Assembly: GCA_003971905.1 (NCBI GenBank)
Contig: RSEE01000013.1
Span: 124,001-188,000 of the forward strand
Origin: Moniliella sp. 'wahieum'
Taxonomy: Eukaryota; Basidiomycota; Moniliellomycetes; Moniliellales; Moniliellaceae
Length of the DNA: 64,000 nucleotides
Reading direction: 5' to 3'
Shown: positions 12,501 through 23,774 of the stretch, piece by piece
Numbering within the stretch: the first letter of the stretch is position 1
Layout of the letters: each line of letters begins with the position of its first letter
Notes under the pieces: generated by a model
The model's input: the letters and a program-made list of their open reading frames with translations, nothing else
Told to the model about the DNA's origin: nothing
Databases searched by the model: none
Made by a program: the position numbers and the translations under genes

Positions 12501-14644
12501 TTGAACCTTTCAAACATCTCATGAGCTTGACTGGGCCAAGGAGATCGGAGTACTTGGTTGCAATCTGCACCACGACCGCCAATTCTGGCGAATGTTGACC
12601 TTGAGCATCTCCTCCATACACTCGAAGCTCTGCTCAACTGTGAGACGACCAAAGTATTCGACAAGCCACTCCATGTTGATCTGAGGCGTTTGCACCACAA
12701 CCCGCTTAATATCACGTATGTCATCATAATGTTCAAGCGCGCGCTGAAGCAGACCTGCTTTCTCAGCCAGGTTGGCAATGCGAGGTCCATCGTAGTGGGT
12801 GAACATGTTGTTGCCCAAGATAGCGTCCAACCTGAGGCGCGTTAACTAGGTTCATCTCTAGAAGACGGGTCTGAAGGCGTCCTTGTTCGGGCTTGTTTTC
12901 CTTGAGCACATCAAGAAGGAATGAGGTTGCTTGCTGATCATGTTTTGGCCATGAAGATATCGGTCACCCGCTCCACATCGACCAAGGGGCCAGTCTCATC
13001 CTGCACCAGTCGAGGCAAACTCGGCCCCCTTTTCGGGATCACGACGAACAATGTGCTGAAGAAGCGTAGCATAGTCGGGCGTGTATCCCACTTTGCGCGA
13101 ATATAGAACAATCTTGTCCACTTGACCCAACTCGGCCATGGAGGCAACAACCTTGTTGGGTACGTTGGCCCGCAGGTAAATGCTCAGGCCAAGCTCATAT
13201 CGGCAGGACGAGCGATGTCACCCAGTTCTTCTGAACACTCAACTTTGTTCTCCTTGAGCCACTTCTCCAGCAGATGCTTGCGGCCCTGCTGAAGCACGGG
13301 ATGGGCGAGTTCAAGTGACTCGAACTTGTTCAGACTGCCACGCTCAAGGAGGATGCCAAAGTATAGGAGGATGGGGCTTAGGGTTCCGTGCTGGGTTGGG
13401 ACCTGCTTGAACCTGGCAATCGTTTCGGGTGTGCGAAGAATGCCACGCGGGCTGTTGGCTGCAGTTTTGGCGGCCTCCCCGAATTGGCCGGAGGCGCACA
13501 AATTGTTAAACTGCTGAAGGTAGAGGTCATCTGCTCCAGGGAGGTTGCCCGAGAGGTCAACTTGAATGCGAGCTGGGTATTGTTGAGCATGTTGAGCGTG
13601 TAAGGCACCAGCGTGTTCTCGTCAACCGCGACCGACAACACCTGACCTTGCGATTGACGGCAATTATACCGCTCATCGACTCGTATGGCGTCGAGTGAAG
13701 ATAGTCTCACCAGAGATGCGGTTCATGTAGATGCAGGTGCCTGTTTCGAGGTCGTAGAGGTGTACAAAGCCGTACTTGGTGATCAAGTAGATGATCCCAA
13801 ACCGCTTGCTGATCTGCATGGTTACAGGAAGTCATTGGCCGCCTCGGGGGAAAGAAGACATCGACGGCCCTCTTAGAGAAAGCAGGCTGGCCTTGCTTGT
13901 GGTCGATCTCCACAATATGGAGACGGGCACCCGTGGCAGTTCGAACCGAAAAGGTGAAGAGCTTGTAGGGTGTAGAAGCACATCCGTCGTAAGCTCGGCA
14001 AAGGCGACAGCGTGGCCCTCGATCGGCTGAGAACGTTGAGGCGCTTGTTGTAAGCTGGATGCTACCCTTGATCTTGAAGCCGCCAGGAACGGTGTTGCCT
14101 GAGATCCCAACGAGAGCCATCCATTCGCCATCGGGCGTAGCACGGTAATTGATGATCTGGGAGCCCACGAGTGAGGAATGGCGGTCGAAGACCTTGGTCG
14201 GGTCACCTCAATGTCCATGGGCCAATGGTACACAGCGTGGGCGGTAATGAGGCCGAGGTGGACTCGTTATCCAGATCCAGTACACCACGTCTTCGTTCAT
14301 GGTATGACTCTTGACCTTGGTCTTGGCCTCAAGGCTAAATATCTGAAGCTGACGGCCAGCCTTGAGCGAGGACGCGCTGGGTAGGGTGCATGATGGCTGA
14401 GTCGGCTGAGATGGGTCGGCGGAGGCTGCGAAGCAACAGGAAGGAGATTAGCTCGTGAAGGGGAAGAAAGGAGCTACGCACACATTGCTCACGTTGTTGA
14501 GGTCCACAATGACGACGTGACCATCTTCGCGGACACATACATAATTCTCGACTCGAGGTGACCGAGCAAATGAGATGGCTGTGGGCGGGATACCCAGGCT
14601 GGTGAGCCGAACGTGCTCCGAAAGACGATGGGCTTGTCGGCCAT
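9590..14644 (-). CDS. CHC1: Clathrin heavy chain (many frame breaks)
   Basis: Forms triskelia that coat vesicles at the plasma membrane, Golgi and endosomes. Read from the minus strand, the pieces follow the family from end to end. The N-terminal propeller starts MADKPIVF, then [16 protein letters not shown] and, after an intron at 14426-14492 (GTGAGC donor), [17 protein letters not shown]. The linker and repeats show [81 protein letters not shown] and [11 protein letters not shown]. The tail is Met/Gly-rich. The 5.05 kb span equals the usual length of about 1,680 residues. At least 14 frame switches occur with no introns to explain them, which in an essential gene points to sequence errors. 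The exact stop is uncertain (about 9580-9600). It shares its 5' side with the SNX4 terminus. Confidence 0.93.
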
Positions 14645-15134
14645 GGAGCGGGGGGGCGGGGGTTATAAGAGAGCAAGGGGTGGGGGGGGGGGGTGGGGGT
14701 GGGGTGGACGCGGGACGGGGGACGGAGGTAACAGAAAGCGCTGCTGGTGGTGGCTCCCTCATCGATTATCTGCCTCTGGGGCGTTTATTAGCCCTCCTGG
14801 CTCAGCTCCGCACCTCGGCCCAGGCGCCCCATCGGCGTAGCAGCACTGCTCCCGTGCCTGCCCTGCGCCACACGCCTCCCCGACAGGGTTGCTCCCCTGC
14901 TGCCTTTTCCATGTCGCTCCCAATACCGTTGTCTCCTTCCTGATACCCACCGCCAGGCCAATCCGTCACCGTGGTCATTGACCGATCATCAAGACTATCA
15001 TGACAGGACAGCTCGCATACCTCACCCCGCTGGCGTAGACACCGGTGAAGCAGCACCCCAGGTCTCCCTATCCTTCCTGATGATTCGGTTGCCCCATCGC
15101 CAGGACAACCCCCGTATTTTGCATCCATTATCGG
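14645..15134. promoter_or_regulatory. Clathrin upstream region with long G runs
   Basis: About 490 nt between the clathrin ATG and the SNX4 end. 14650-14710 is a G-rich tract on the plus strand with runs of 5 to 12 G. Read on the clathrin strand this is a C-rich leader with a TATAA-like ATAACC close to the ATG. G runs of this length can form quadruplexes and are also prone to miscounting. Confidence 0.4.
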
Positions 15135-16909
15135 CACAGCTCTGCCTCTCCCCCCCCATGAGCATTCAGCGTGCACTGCCCCCAGCATGTCTAGCAGCTG
15201 GTCCCACTTGTGCACCGACTCGGCATAGAGCTGCACCTTACCCTGGGCCAGTCGCCCAGCACCTGCTGCAACTCGGCGCGCTTCGCATACTCAAACAGCA
15301 GCCACTCTGTCAGCACCTGCTGCGAGAACGCATGCAGCACCTCGTGGCTGTTGACCACGGCGTCCTGCAACTCCTTGATGCGCCCGTCCAGACGCTGCAT
15401 TCGCTGCACCCGCGTCCGCTCCTCGTCCACGCCTCGCCAGGCGTCCAGCTGGTCCCGCAGGTACCCTGTAATGCCAGCACCACGGACACCCCCATGTCCC
15501 ATGCCCAGCCCACGCGGCGATGCAAGCGATGCGAGACGGTCCCGTTCCGTCACTACCGCCGAGAGGTAATCAGTCAGTTCTTCAAAGTCCACTTGTTTGC
15601 CCTCGCGGGTACGCAGCAGGTGTTTAAACGCTTGTCCATATGCCGATAGCGCCTGCAACATTGCCAGTGTCTCGTCGTTTGACCTGCCGAATCAATTCGC
15701 TCGAGACGGCAAACTCCAGGACCGCACCGGCAAATCGACGCAGCACAACGGCCATGCCCGTCTCCAGTTCGCCAAGGGTATCCATTGACGATGCAAGTTC
15801 TTCGTAGTCAATCGCCAAATCTGCGCCACAAAGAGTGAGATTAGTCCATCGGCCATGCAAGTTGTTTTTTTTTACAAGGATCGTTGCATCCACGATTACA
15901 TACCTGCTGATCGGTTCCGTCCTCGGATCACAGCGCGCTCGATCGCGTTCATACCTTCCTCGAATCGGTCCATCTCGCTGCCGAGAGCAGAAAATCGATC
16001 GTCGGGCTTCTTGACCTTAGTGAACACATTGACAAGAGCATCTGACCAATTATCTAGCAACCCGGGAGCTCGGTTGGCATCTCCTGTTGCCGCCAGGTTC
16101 GCCGCCTGGTTGGAGGCAGATATGTGGGCATGCATGTCTACCGCCTAGGTAAGTAGTACAGTAGTCAAGGTCAGTCTGGGACAAGAGCATTGTAGCAGAG
16201 CAAACGTACCCATTCGGTAGATTCAAGAAATGAGCGCAACATGGCATTCGCATCAGTGTAGGATGACGACATACCCGTTCAAGGAAGATCTGCAGGTCTT
16301 GGCATCGGCGCTCAATAAAATCGGGGCTGAAACGATCGCCTGTCACGTACTCTAGTCGATGTTTCTCCGGCAATGGGGGTACAAGGCAAGCGGGTGCTTC
16401 TCGTTGCAGCGCATCGTGAAGGAACTCGAAATCCCGGTACCTCCTCCGTGTCATGCCACGAGCACGATTGAATGGGGCAGGTTTGTCTCGGTCCGGATGC
16501 CGTACGACACATGTACGTCTTTGCCCTGGTTGCCACTCGTCATACCTCCATTTGCAGCTGCAGCCGCAACAGAATACTCGTCCACAACGGTAGTGGATGA
16601 TGCAGCTGTAACAGGGCCGATCGCACCTTCCTTCTGAGGATCGTACACTTGAACCATCAAGTACCTTGCCATTTGGGGTGGAATGTGTTCACCGGCCAAT
16701 GCCGGGCTAGCACCCAGGCAAGCGGGTCCAGCCTTTCTGGTCCATTTTCAGCCTCATGGTTTGTGCGATGGGATGGGGAAGTGCAGGTACGCGGGGAGTA
16801 TCTGGAGGGCCACCGCGTCGCTCAGAGTGGCAGACTGGATCGGATCGCTGGGAGCGTCAGCGTCGTCCTCCCACCGGACTGAAGTGAACTGGTCGTTCAA
16901 ATCGGCCAT
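15135..16909 (-). CDS. SNX4: Sorting nexin SNX4/Atg24 (PX-BAR)
   Basis: PI3P-binding sorting nexin for endosome-to-Golgi recycling and selective autophagy. The ATG at 16909 gives MADLNDQFTSVRWEDDADAP, a leader segment. The PX domain begins RYLMVQVYDPQKEG, VHVSYGIRTETNLPH, and continues RRRYRDFEFLHDALQREAP, PPLPEKHRLEYV, DFIERRCQDLQIFLERVCRHP; the RRYRDF and PPLP motifs are the PI3P-binding parts. Introns are at 16145-16209 (GTACGT donor) and 15821-15903 (GTATGT donor). The C-terminal BAR-type helices run through NWSDALVNVFTKVKKPDDRF, EELTDYLSAVVTERDRLAS, ELQDAVVNSHEVLHAFSQQ and, after a frame change near 15230, QLYAESVHKWDQLLDMLG. The stop lies near 15135-15170 but its frame is unclear. The next gene, on the same strand, encodes Atg6, a subunit of the PI3P-making complex. 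Confidence 0.88.
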
Positions 16910-17640
16910 GGCAGAAGTGGGGAGAGTGGGGCTGTAAAACAAGGGTGGAAATGAGCAACGGCGACGAGAGAGACGGTGAGGGCAGACTGGAATATGCCAC
17001 AGAGTCGAGAGGAAGCGATAGATGGTAGTAGCGAATTGCCACGAGGCCCAGGTAGCCCAAGCGTTCCTGCGCCCAAGCCAGATCCGACTATCTAAAAGCC
17101 GGTTGCGGCCCAGCCAGCCCCTGACGTAATGTGAAACTATTTCAACATTGCATGTGGCACTGGCCGAATGGGCCGCACGTGCGTGAAGCAAGTGCGATAT
17201 ACGATAGCCGACCGGTGATCAGTCACGCAAATTTCTATTCAACGTTCAACGGCTCGTTGGATTGGTGCGCCAGACGTGGTGCACAAGTGCTTTGCTACCA
17301 GCACTTCATTGCTTCGTGTCCACGATACCACAACCCATCAATCCTCATCCTTCGGCGTCTTCAGTCCCATAATGAAGGCAGTACTTACCTCTCATACTTA
17401 TCTACACCAGCTCACGACACTTTCTTGGGTATCGCAATACCAAAGACCAAGCCACCACCTAGGTAGAATCTATATGACTGAAGCGAGCAAAAACAAACCG
17501 GATGAGAGAGGAACAGCGCAGCGTCCATTAATCAGCGGAGCCCTCGAGGCCAGTCTGAAGGGAAGCCAAGAGCGCCATGACCGCCCACGGCTGCACACTT
17601 CCCCTAGAGGCCAATGGTAGGAAACGGGCATGCCATTTAC
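16910..17640. other. Intergenic region
   Basis: Upstream of SNX4 and downstream of ATG6, about 730 nt. No gene was seen. It should contain the SNX4 promoter. Confidence 0.5.
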
Positions 17641-19345
17641 TCAGAAGGACGATCCACGGTATCGACGACCCAATTCAACAAGATCTTGAGGGTTAAAGGA
17701 CATAGCGACAAGCACGAGTCCAAGTCTGGTCGCTCTCAGTACCACCAGCCAATCCATTGCGACCCAACAGTGCGGTAGGAAGACGCAACGACGTCTCGCC
17801 AATTTTATCGCGATTGATTTGGTGGGGGAATCGAACGTCCGGGTCGGTCTTAGATGCATAATTCATCAGTTGTCGTAGCACTCTAGAAATGCTTCCATCC
17901 CCTTGTCGTACCGCTTGGCCGTCTTACCCCACAGTAACTCGACTGACCACGAGTTAAGATAGTAGAGTTCATATTGCTCGGCATCTTTCTCTTTTGTTGC
18001 ATTCCGCTCGATAGCCGAGAAAGAGCCCTTGGGGTGAAGAGTGTACCTTGCAACCACCTGTCGTCAGCCACCTGACAAATCTCAGAGAAGGAAGAGAGAC
18101 ATACCCAGCAAACGTGACATCACATTTCATCGCCAGTGTGTCCAACAGTAGCACCGTTTGCCCCAGGCAGCATTGATCTCGTCCCATTCAACAGTCTTGT
18201 CCTTCTCGTGCGCCCCTGGAAGGGTGCCTTTTCCGAGCCGAAGGCCGTTGATCGTCATATACCCATGATCGTGACCAATCGAAATAATCGTGCAACACAT
18301 TGCTAGCTTGGAGTCGTTGTAGCAGAGCAGTATCCAACGCAATGGTCTGTTTGAGTTGCGCACTCTCAGCTTTGAGAGAAGCCAAAGCGGAGGTTGATGT
18401 GGTGAAGGCAGTCCAAAACCTACATTGAGACGACAGTCAGTTTTTCCGGAGAGAGGGGAAAGGGGGAAAAGGAAGAAAAGACGTACATCTTCTCTTGTGT
18501 TAACTGTGCATCTTGCTCATCCAGGTCGCGCAGTTCGGCCCCAGGGCCTGCTTTTCGCGTTCGGACTGAACCAACTCATCATGTGCTTGCTTTTCTTGGG
18601 ACAAAAGGCCAGAGAGCAAGGTAGGGGTATGAGGGGGGGATCTGGGTTATATGCTGGTGGTCTGTTCGAGACGAAGTTTGCTCGGCAGAAGTGAGAACGG
18701 AGGCGACATGGCCCAGTGCTCGCGTACGGTACGAAGCGAACTGAGCTCACTTCCATGAGGCCAAGCATGTCGTTGGTACATTGGCTGCACAGGGGTGGTG
18801 AATCGTACCCTCGCTTCCCCTCACGTCGCCCGAAGCGGAAGAATGGGAACTGGATCGGGAGCTGATCGGGCAGGAGGTTATGGGCATTGAGCAAGTCCAT
18901 CAACGCGTGCGCACAAGAACCCTGTTATTCGAATGGGATTATCACCGCTGGAAGCATCCATCGTTTGGGGTGCTGAGCGATCCGCGTCGACTGAGTGACC
19001 GGCAGCGGAAGCCAAGTCAGCGGGAGGCATGCCAGGGATGCCACCGGCGGGATGAGTCGTAGGTGGAAAGTCCCAGGAGGCCTGTGATACCGGTAGAGGC
19101 CAACACATTGCTGGGATCGAGCATGCTGCTGTCCGACATATCGTCGAAGCCATGTGCAGGCTGCAGGGCTTGGCGAGTGAGGCAGAGAGGGTAAGGTGGG
19201 CCTTACAGCGGGAACACGTGTCATCTGCATCGCCGGCGGCATCCCACTCGGCGCGCCTCCGCGGGTCGCCTTTCCGAACACGTGTGCTAGTGTTGATGGC
19301 AGCTGGGGGAGATGTTGTGCCTGCCCGGCCCAGAGGAGGTGGCAT
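17641..19345 (-). CDS. ATG6: Atg6/Vps30 (Beclin 1)
   Basis: Subunit of the Vps34 PI3-kinase complexes that start autophagy and sort vacuolar proteins. From the 5' end there is a CxxC segment, TCSRCKAHLTLSASLA, as in Beclin N-termini. It is followed by PLCSQCTNDMLGLMEV, a coiled coil (LLSQEKQAHDELVQSEREK and ELRDLDEQDAQLTQEKM), an intron at 18420-18486 and FWTAFTTSTSALASLKAES. The C-terminal evolutionarily conserved domain has NVLHDYFDW, TINGLRLG, VEWDEINAAWG and QTVLLLDTLAMKCDVTFAG. After a 47-nt intron (18058-18104) it continues RYTLHPKGSFSAIERN, EQYELYYLNSW and LRQLMNYASKTDPDVRFP. The last codons are VELGRRYRGSSF. The order and about 500 residues match the family. There are several one-base frame breaks. 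The ATG at 19345 is the first good one upstream of the CxxC segment. Confidence 0.9.
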
Positions 19346-20022
19346 GGTGTGGTGGTGGGATGGCTGTCACGTATTCCTCTACCTCCGCCTCAGGCTGATG
19401 CCTCTATCGTCTAGCCCTCTCCGTATCGCATCAGCGCCACTTTAACGAGCGGGCGGAATCGCATCTATAATTCCGCTCGCCACTCTTTTGCGCGCCGGGC
19501 TCGACCATAACACAGGACTGCAGGTCAAACTGCGCCGGAAGGCATAACCACGGCGCCCAGCTGCGCCCACCGCACACCACACACCTTCCAGGCCAGGCAC
19601 ACCCTGCGACCACCATCAACGTCACAAGGGCTGAGCGCGCTGACCCCGCCTAACCACAACCTTCCAATCCATCCGGCCATGCAAAGGCGCGAGCATGGAA
19701 CAAAAACATATACCACCTCTCTCTCTCCGCCCAGTGTCCGCCGGGCCGTACCTAGCCTACTGATAGTCGGCACACTGCCACTCCACACTAGCTGTAGCAC
19801 TGCCGCCGGTCTTTACAAATGGGGTCACATGAATGGCAAGAGGCGCCAATTTTTGAGCAGGCCAAAACCATCGGCATGAGCAGGCTCGATCGCCCCCCCT
19901 CCAGTATAGGCAGGGTGAAGGCGTCTCCCCGTGCAGCAGGAATATGCAGTAGGGCATCGTCCCAACCTGAGGCACAGGGAGAGGCACAGTACCCCCGCAA
20001 GGGGTAGTGAGATGAGCGCCCC
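19346..20022. other. Intergenic region
   Basis: About 680 nt between the ATG6 start and the RPS27 stop. No gene was recognised; the open frames here lack domains. It includes the ATG6 promoter and the RPS27 3' UTR. Confidence 0.5.
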
Positions 20023-20332
20023 TTACATCTTGCGGCGGAAGGAGCAGCCCTCGGTCAGACGGGCCTTGCCACCAGTGGGCGTGGCCAGGACCTGGGTGCA
20101 AGAGCCGCAGACAACAACCGTCTGGGCGTGAGAGAAGACGGTGGTCAGGCAAAGCACCCAGGGCACTTGATGTCCTGGAAGTACGAGCGAGGCTGCTGGA
20201 CGAGCAGCTTCAGCTTGTGGGTACGGGCCTGCTGCTCGGCGCTGGGGTTGAGGAGGTCGACGGCCAGAGTCTGTGGAGTCGAGCGTTAGTGCGACTGGCG
20301 CAGGGTGCGTGCGGAGGAGCCAAACGTACCAT
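20023..20332 (-). CDS. RPS27: 40S ribosomal protein eS27 (S27)
   Basis: Small-subunit ribosomal protein with a zinc finger. Exon 1 is only the ATG (20330-20332). A canonical intron follows at 20271-20329 (GTACGT donor, CTAAC branch, CACAG end), and exon 2 reads [20 protein letters not shown]. After it come [31 protein letters not shown] and [18 protein letters not shown], with TAA at 20023-20025. Both Cys pairs of the finger are visible. A one-base deletion near 20150, just after CPGCFA, breaks the frame. The length is that of the family (about 82-83 residues). It is divergently paired with RPL19. Confidence 0.95.
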
Positions 20333-20648
20333 CTTGGGCAGCTAGGCGAGAGTGGGCGTGGTGGGGGTCGATGCGGCTGGGTGGCACCGGGGCTAGTGCG
20401 GTTGGCCTGGAAAGTAGGGTTGCTGCGACGAGGCTTGGAGGGTTGAGCACAGCACGTCAGAATTTAGTGCAGCACTGGCAGTGTAGAAAATCTTTATTAC
20501 GCCTCCAGGACAAAACGAGCGGCATGAGACCAGCGGTGCCGCAGCCGCGCTAACCCTATCGCACCGCCTGGGCAATCGGGCCCGCCAGAGCAGGACGCTC
20601 ACAGCGTGGTTCAGCGACACCTCCCCACACCAGCAAGAGTCTTTCCCA
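20333..20648. promoter_or_regulatory. Shared divergent promoter of RPS27 and RPL19
   Basis: A 316-nt region serves both ribosomal protein genes. It holds one AACCCTA heptamer (20552-20558), the reverse complement of the TAGGGTT boxes found twice upstream of RPP1. No clear TATA box was seen. Confidence 0.6.
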
Positions 20649-21236
20649 ATGGCTGGCAGCAACCTTCGGATCCAAAAGCGCCTTGCGGCCAGCGTGCTGG
20701 GCGTCGGCAAGCGCAAGGTCTGGCTCGACCCGGCCGAGCAGAGCGAAATTGCGAACGCCAACAGCCGTGCCAACATCCGCAAGCTTGTTGCCGAGGGCCA
20801 GATCCTCAAGCAGCCCGATGGGCCAGTCCAAGGGCCGTGCCCGTGCTCTGCACGCTGCCAAGCGTCTTGGTCGCCACACTGGCCACGGTAAGCGCTTGGT
20901 ACTGCCGAGGCTCGCATGCCCACCAAGATCCTTTGGATGCGGCGTCAGCGTGTCCTCCGCCGCCTGCTGCGCAAGTACCGTGAGGCTGGCAAGATTGACA
21001 AGCACCTCTACCACGAGCTCTACCTCAAGAGCAAGGGTAACGTTTTCAAGAACAAGCGTGTGCTGATTGAGCACATCCACAAGGCCAAGGCCGAGAAGGC
21101 CCGTTCCAAGCACCTGGCGGACCAGATGGAGGCCCGTCGTGCCCGCAACAAGGCTATGCGCGAGCGGAGGGCGCAGCGCATTGCCGAGAAGCGTGCCGCG
21201 ATCATTGCTGTCGAGCAAGAGGAGAACCAGAACTAG
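20649..21236 (+). CDS. RPL19: 60S ribosomal protein eL19
   Basis: Large-subunit ribosomal protein. The frame from ATG 20649 gives [40 protein letters not shown] and [15 protein letters not shown]. The next part, [19 protein letters not shown] and TGHGKRL, lies in another frame, and from about 20900 the third frame gives [37 protein letters not shown] and [12 protein letters not shown], ending at 21236. The second switch is repaired by adding one G to CGCTTGGTACTG, restoring GKRLGTAEAR, which matches the family exactly. The first, near 20820 (CAGCCCGATGGG), is also an indel. There is no intron. Length is about 195 residues. This gene is the clearest proof that the frame breaks are sequence errors. 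Confidence 0.96.
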
Positions 21237-21629
21237 ATTTTTCATCCAACTTTGGTGTCGCTTTCGCTGGGTACGACAGCTTTGGTGGCCAAGCCGATTG
21301 TCGAGATTTACTCTCGCCTCTCGTCCTCGTCGTTGTGCTACTGTGCCTGGCGGCTCTAGACGCTGTTATGCCTCATGCCTACCTTTCTCGGGAGGATGCG
21401 CGGCTTATATGGATCACTCCATGCATCCCGTTTCCCTCAAAAAAGCCTGGGTTTCTCTCTGGGAGGAAGCCAGGGTGGAATGCCATCACTCCAGCACCCA
21501 TGTCACTTTGTGTGCCCAGGTAGCATCTGTGGTTTTTATAGCTGTAACATGTAACACGACAGGCGACTTGTGCGTATGAAGCTTGAGCAGGGTCATAGTA
21601 ATTACCGGAGAAGATGCACCCACCGCAGC
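21237..21629. other. Intergenic region between convergent genes
   Basis: About 390 nt between the ends of RPL19 (+) and the NDUFAF2-like gene (-). No gene was seen. Confidence 0.5.
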
Positions 21630-22675
21630 CTAGTAATCCCGTTTTGTGCTGGTGCCGTCGGTCCAGTCAATCTCAAAGTCTTGAAGGACAGACTTGTGCA
21701 CCTCCTGCCTAGCCTGAGCCAATCGCTCTTGTGCCAACTTAACTGGGTCCGACATGGCCAGTTCGCCTCAACAGCAGCTTGGCGCCGCTGTGCACAAGAT
21801 TGGCACGAGCTGCTAACTCGGGATCCAAGTTGGCCTTGAGTTCGTCCGAGAGACCAACCACATGCTCCGTAGACTGAAGGCGCCGCATACGATGGTGGCG
21901 GGGCAGGTGATGTGCGTGAGGGAGCATGTCCACCCTTGACGGGCGAGCCAGCGGCGCTGGCCGCTCCGATAGCTGTAGTGTTGCTTGCCCCAACCTTGAC
22001 CACCTCGGGGGCTACCCCGCTATCGGGGACACCTTCGGCGGTCACTTCCGATGTTGGCACCCGCTGCAACAATGCGACGTCGGCCACGCTTAGGCGCGTC
22101 TGTCGCGGCAGGAGCAGGAGCGGGGGTGGTAGGAACAGCGAGTTTCTGGGCTTGCTCAGCTTCGATTGCAGCGGCATGGGCAGCATCACGCGCCTCGGTC
22201 TCGGCTTGCAATTCCATGGCACGTTTGAGTTCCAATACGCGTGCATTGTGCCGCGTAATGCGGATCCGCTCCACGTCTTTTCTAAGTTCCTGATAAGGAT
22301 GTAGAAAGGCGAGAAGACAAAAGTCAGCCAAACGACGGCGGTTGAGAATCGTTACGATCCACGTACCTCGAGTGTCGGGGCATCCTTGCGTGTGTGGCGC
22401 AGCCATAATACCCATTGAACGGGGATCAACTTTTCATCGCGCATCGCATGGTCGTGGTACGTGCCAGCCCGGTTGTATTCCACAAACCGGCGGGTGGCCC
22501 AGGAGCGCGAGTCGCCTAGTTGGCCCGGCAGCTCGTAGTACCTATTGTTGGCCAGGTCCGAGCCCATGAACCGCGCACCACGAGCTTCCTTGGCCAGTGC
22601 ACCGCCGCGTGCAAAGGTCGACAATCCGAGGAGTCTCCGAAGGTGGCCGATGAGGCCCAGCTTCGGCTGCGACAT
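21630..22675 (-). CDS. NDUFAF2-like complex I assembly factor with long tail
   Basis: Mitochondrial NADH dehydrogenase assembly factor (NDUFAF2/B17.2L family, related to subunit NDUFA12). The ATG at 22675 gives MSQPKLGLIGHLRRLLGLST, then ARFMGSDLANNRYYELPGQ, RRFVEYNRAGTYHDH and IPVQWVLWLRHTRKDAPTLE. These are the family signatures: GSD..NNRYYE, RR.VEY, and IP..W..WL..TRK..PT. An intron at 22290-22367 (GTACGT donor, TATCAG end) leads to a helical, Ala/Glu-rich segment (VLELKRAMELQAETEARDAA) and a disordered Pro/Ala/Thr stretch. After frame changes the tail ends LQDFEIDWTDGTSTKRDY with TAG at 21630-21632. The domain needs about 110-130 residues, so the tail adds well over 200. Confidence 0.82.
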
Positions 22676-22977
22676 GGCGTCGCCGTCAACGGGTGGGTGT
22701 GGCGAAACGGCGCTGTGGGCTGCAAGAAGGCGGCAGCACGAGGCTGGTGGCTATATGGGTACTGATGGCGACGACGTACGCAGCATTTGCACCGAGGTTT
22801 GCAACAATGCAATTGAGGCGCGTGCACCCAATTCGCGTCGCGCACGCGTACCCGCCTCGGCGTGTCGGATCGTGTCCTCTGGTTGGGGTTGCGGCATTGG
22901 CTAGAAAAAGGGGTTGACGGGTCCGGGCACACCTTCCTCTTCTCTTCACCAACCGCTCCTACTAGTGCCTATTCGCA
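22676..22977. promoter_or_regulatory. Divergent promoter, NDUFAF2-like and dUTPase
   Basis: A 302-nt interval between two ATGs pointing apart. It must hold both promoters. No recognised element was seen. Confidence 0.45.
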
Positions 22978-23658
22978 ATGCCCGCTCTTGCCACCATTTC
23001 CTCGCCATCCAAGCCCGCCGATGCGAGTTCGGAACCGCCCCAGAAGGTGACGGGTGGCGGAGCCGCTGGGCACGCTGCAGGTCCAGCTTGACCCGGCTCA
23101 CCCGAACGCCAAGCTGCCAACCGAGGCAGTGCTCTGGCGCTGGTCTCGACCTCTATGCTTCGGACAAGACGGTCATTGCTCCCTGGTCCCGTGCCGTGGT
23201 GCCAAGGCATCCGCATTGCCATTCCGGCCGGCTGCTACGGCCGTGTTGCACCGCGTTCGGGCCTGGCCGTCAAGCATGGCATCGACACTGGTGCCGGGGT
23301 GATCGATGCCGACTACCGCGGTCTGGTGGGCGTCGTGCTTTTCAACCTGAGTCCCGACGCGTTTGAGAGTACGTATCCTGCCACCACTCCCTGTTGTGCG
23401 CATCAAGCGGCCTACTAACATCGCATCGCATCTCATCGCCAGTCAATGTCGGTGACCGGATCGCCCAACTGGTTTTGGAGCGGATCCACTTGGCTGAGGT
23501 GACGCAGGTTGAGGTAAGTCTCGCCTGATGCAAAACACACATACGGAAACTGACTTTTCTTTCTTTCTTTCTTTCTTTCTGCGTCACGTTTAGTCTCTCG
23601 ACGAGACGGTTCGGGCGCTGGCGGGTTTGGTTCGACAGGTGGCTTCAACGGCAAGTAA
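22978..23658 (+). CDS. DUT1: dUTP diphosphatase
   Basis: Hydrolyses dUTP to dUMP and diphosphate, keeping uracil out of DNA. All five trimeric dUTPase motifs are visible: [14 protein letters not shown] (motif 1), [20 protein letters not shown] (motif 2, with the Ser), [17 protein letters not shown] (motif 3, with the catalytic Asp), [12 protein letters not shown] (motif 4) and a C-terminal Phe-Gly-type motif ending TGGFNGK. Introns are at 23369-23442 (GTACGT donor, CTAAC branch) and 23514-23593 (GTAAGT donor). The second contains a TTTC microsatellite. The start at 22978 gives a Ser/Pro-rich leader before motif 1. Minor frame breaks occur near 23090, 23180-23215 and 23620. The stop TAA is at 23656. 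Confidence 0.93.
23556..23580 (+). repeat. TTTC microsatellite in dUTPase intron 2
   Basis: About six tandem CTTT units form a polypyrimidine tract just before the 3' splice site. Confidence 0.9.
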
Positions 23659-23774
23659 GAGCCTTCTTGGTCGATTCTTCTTGAACAATAATGGTACCTC
23701 GCTAATTCTACATAGCTGCTGATGTTGAGGATGCATTTGAATTGGGGACTGGGCCGTGGAAGGAAAGAACATGC

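Noticed and set aside
9590-14644. Clathrin heavy chain as a pseudogene
   Set aside because: All parts are present in order and conserved; breaks are single bases as in every other long gene here, so sequence error explains them better.
20649-21236. Programmed ribosomal frameshifting in RPL19 and tubulin
   Set aside because: The breaks do not share a slippery motif, fall at different runs and occur in nearly all long genes; a missing base restores the family sequence.
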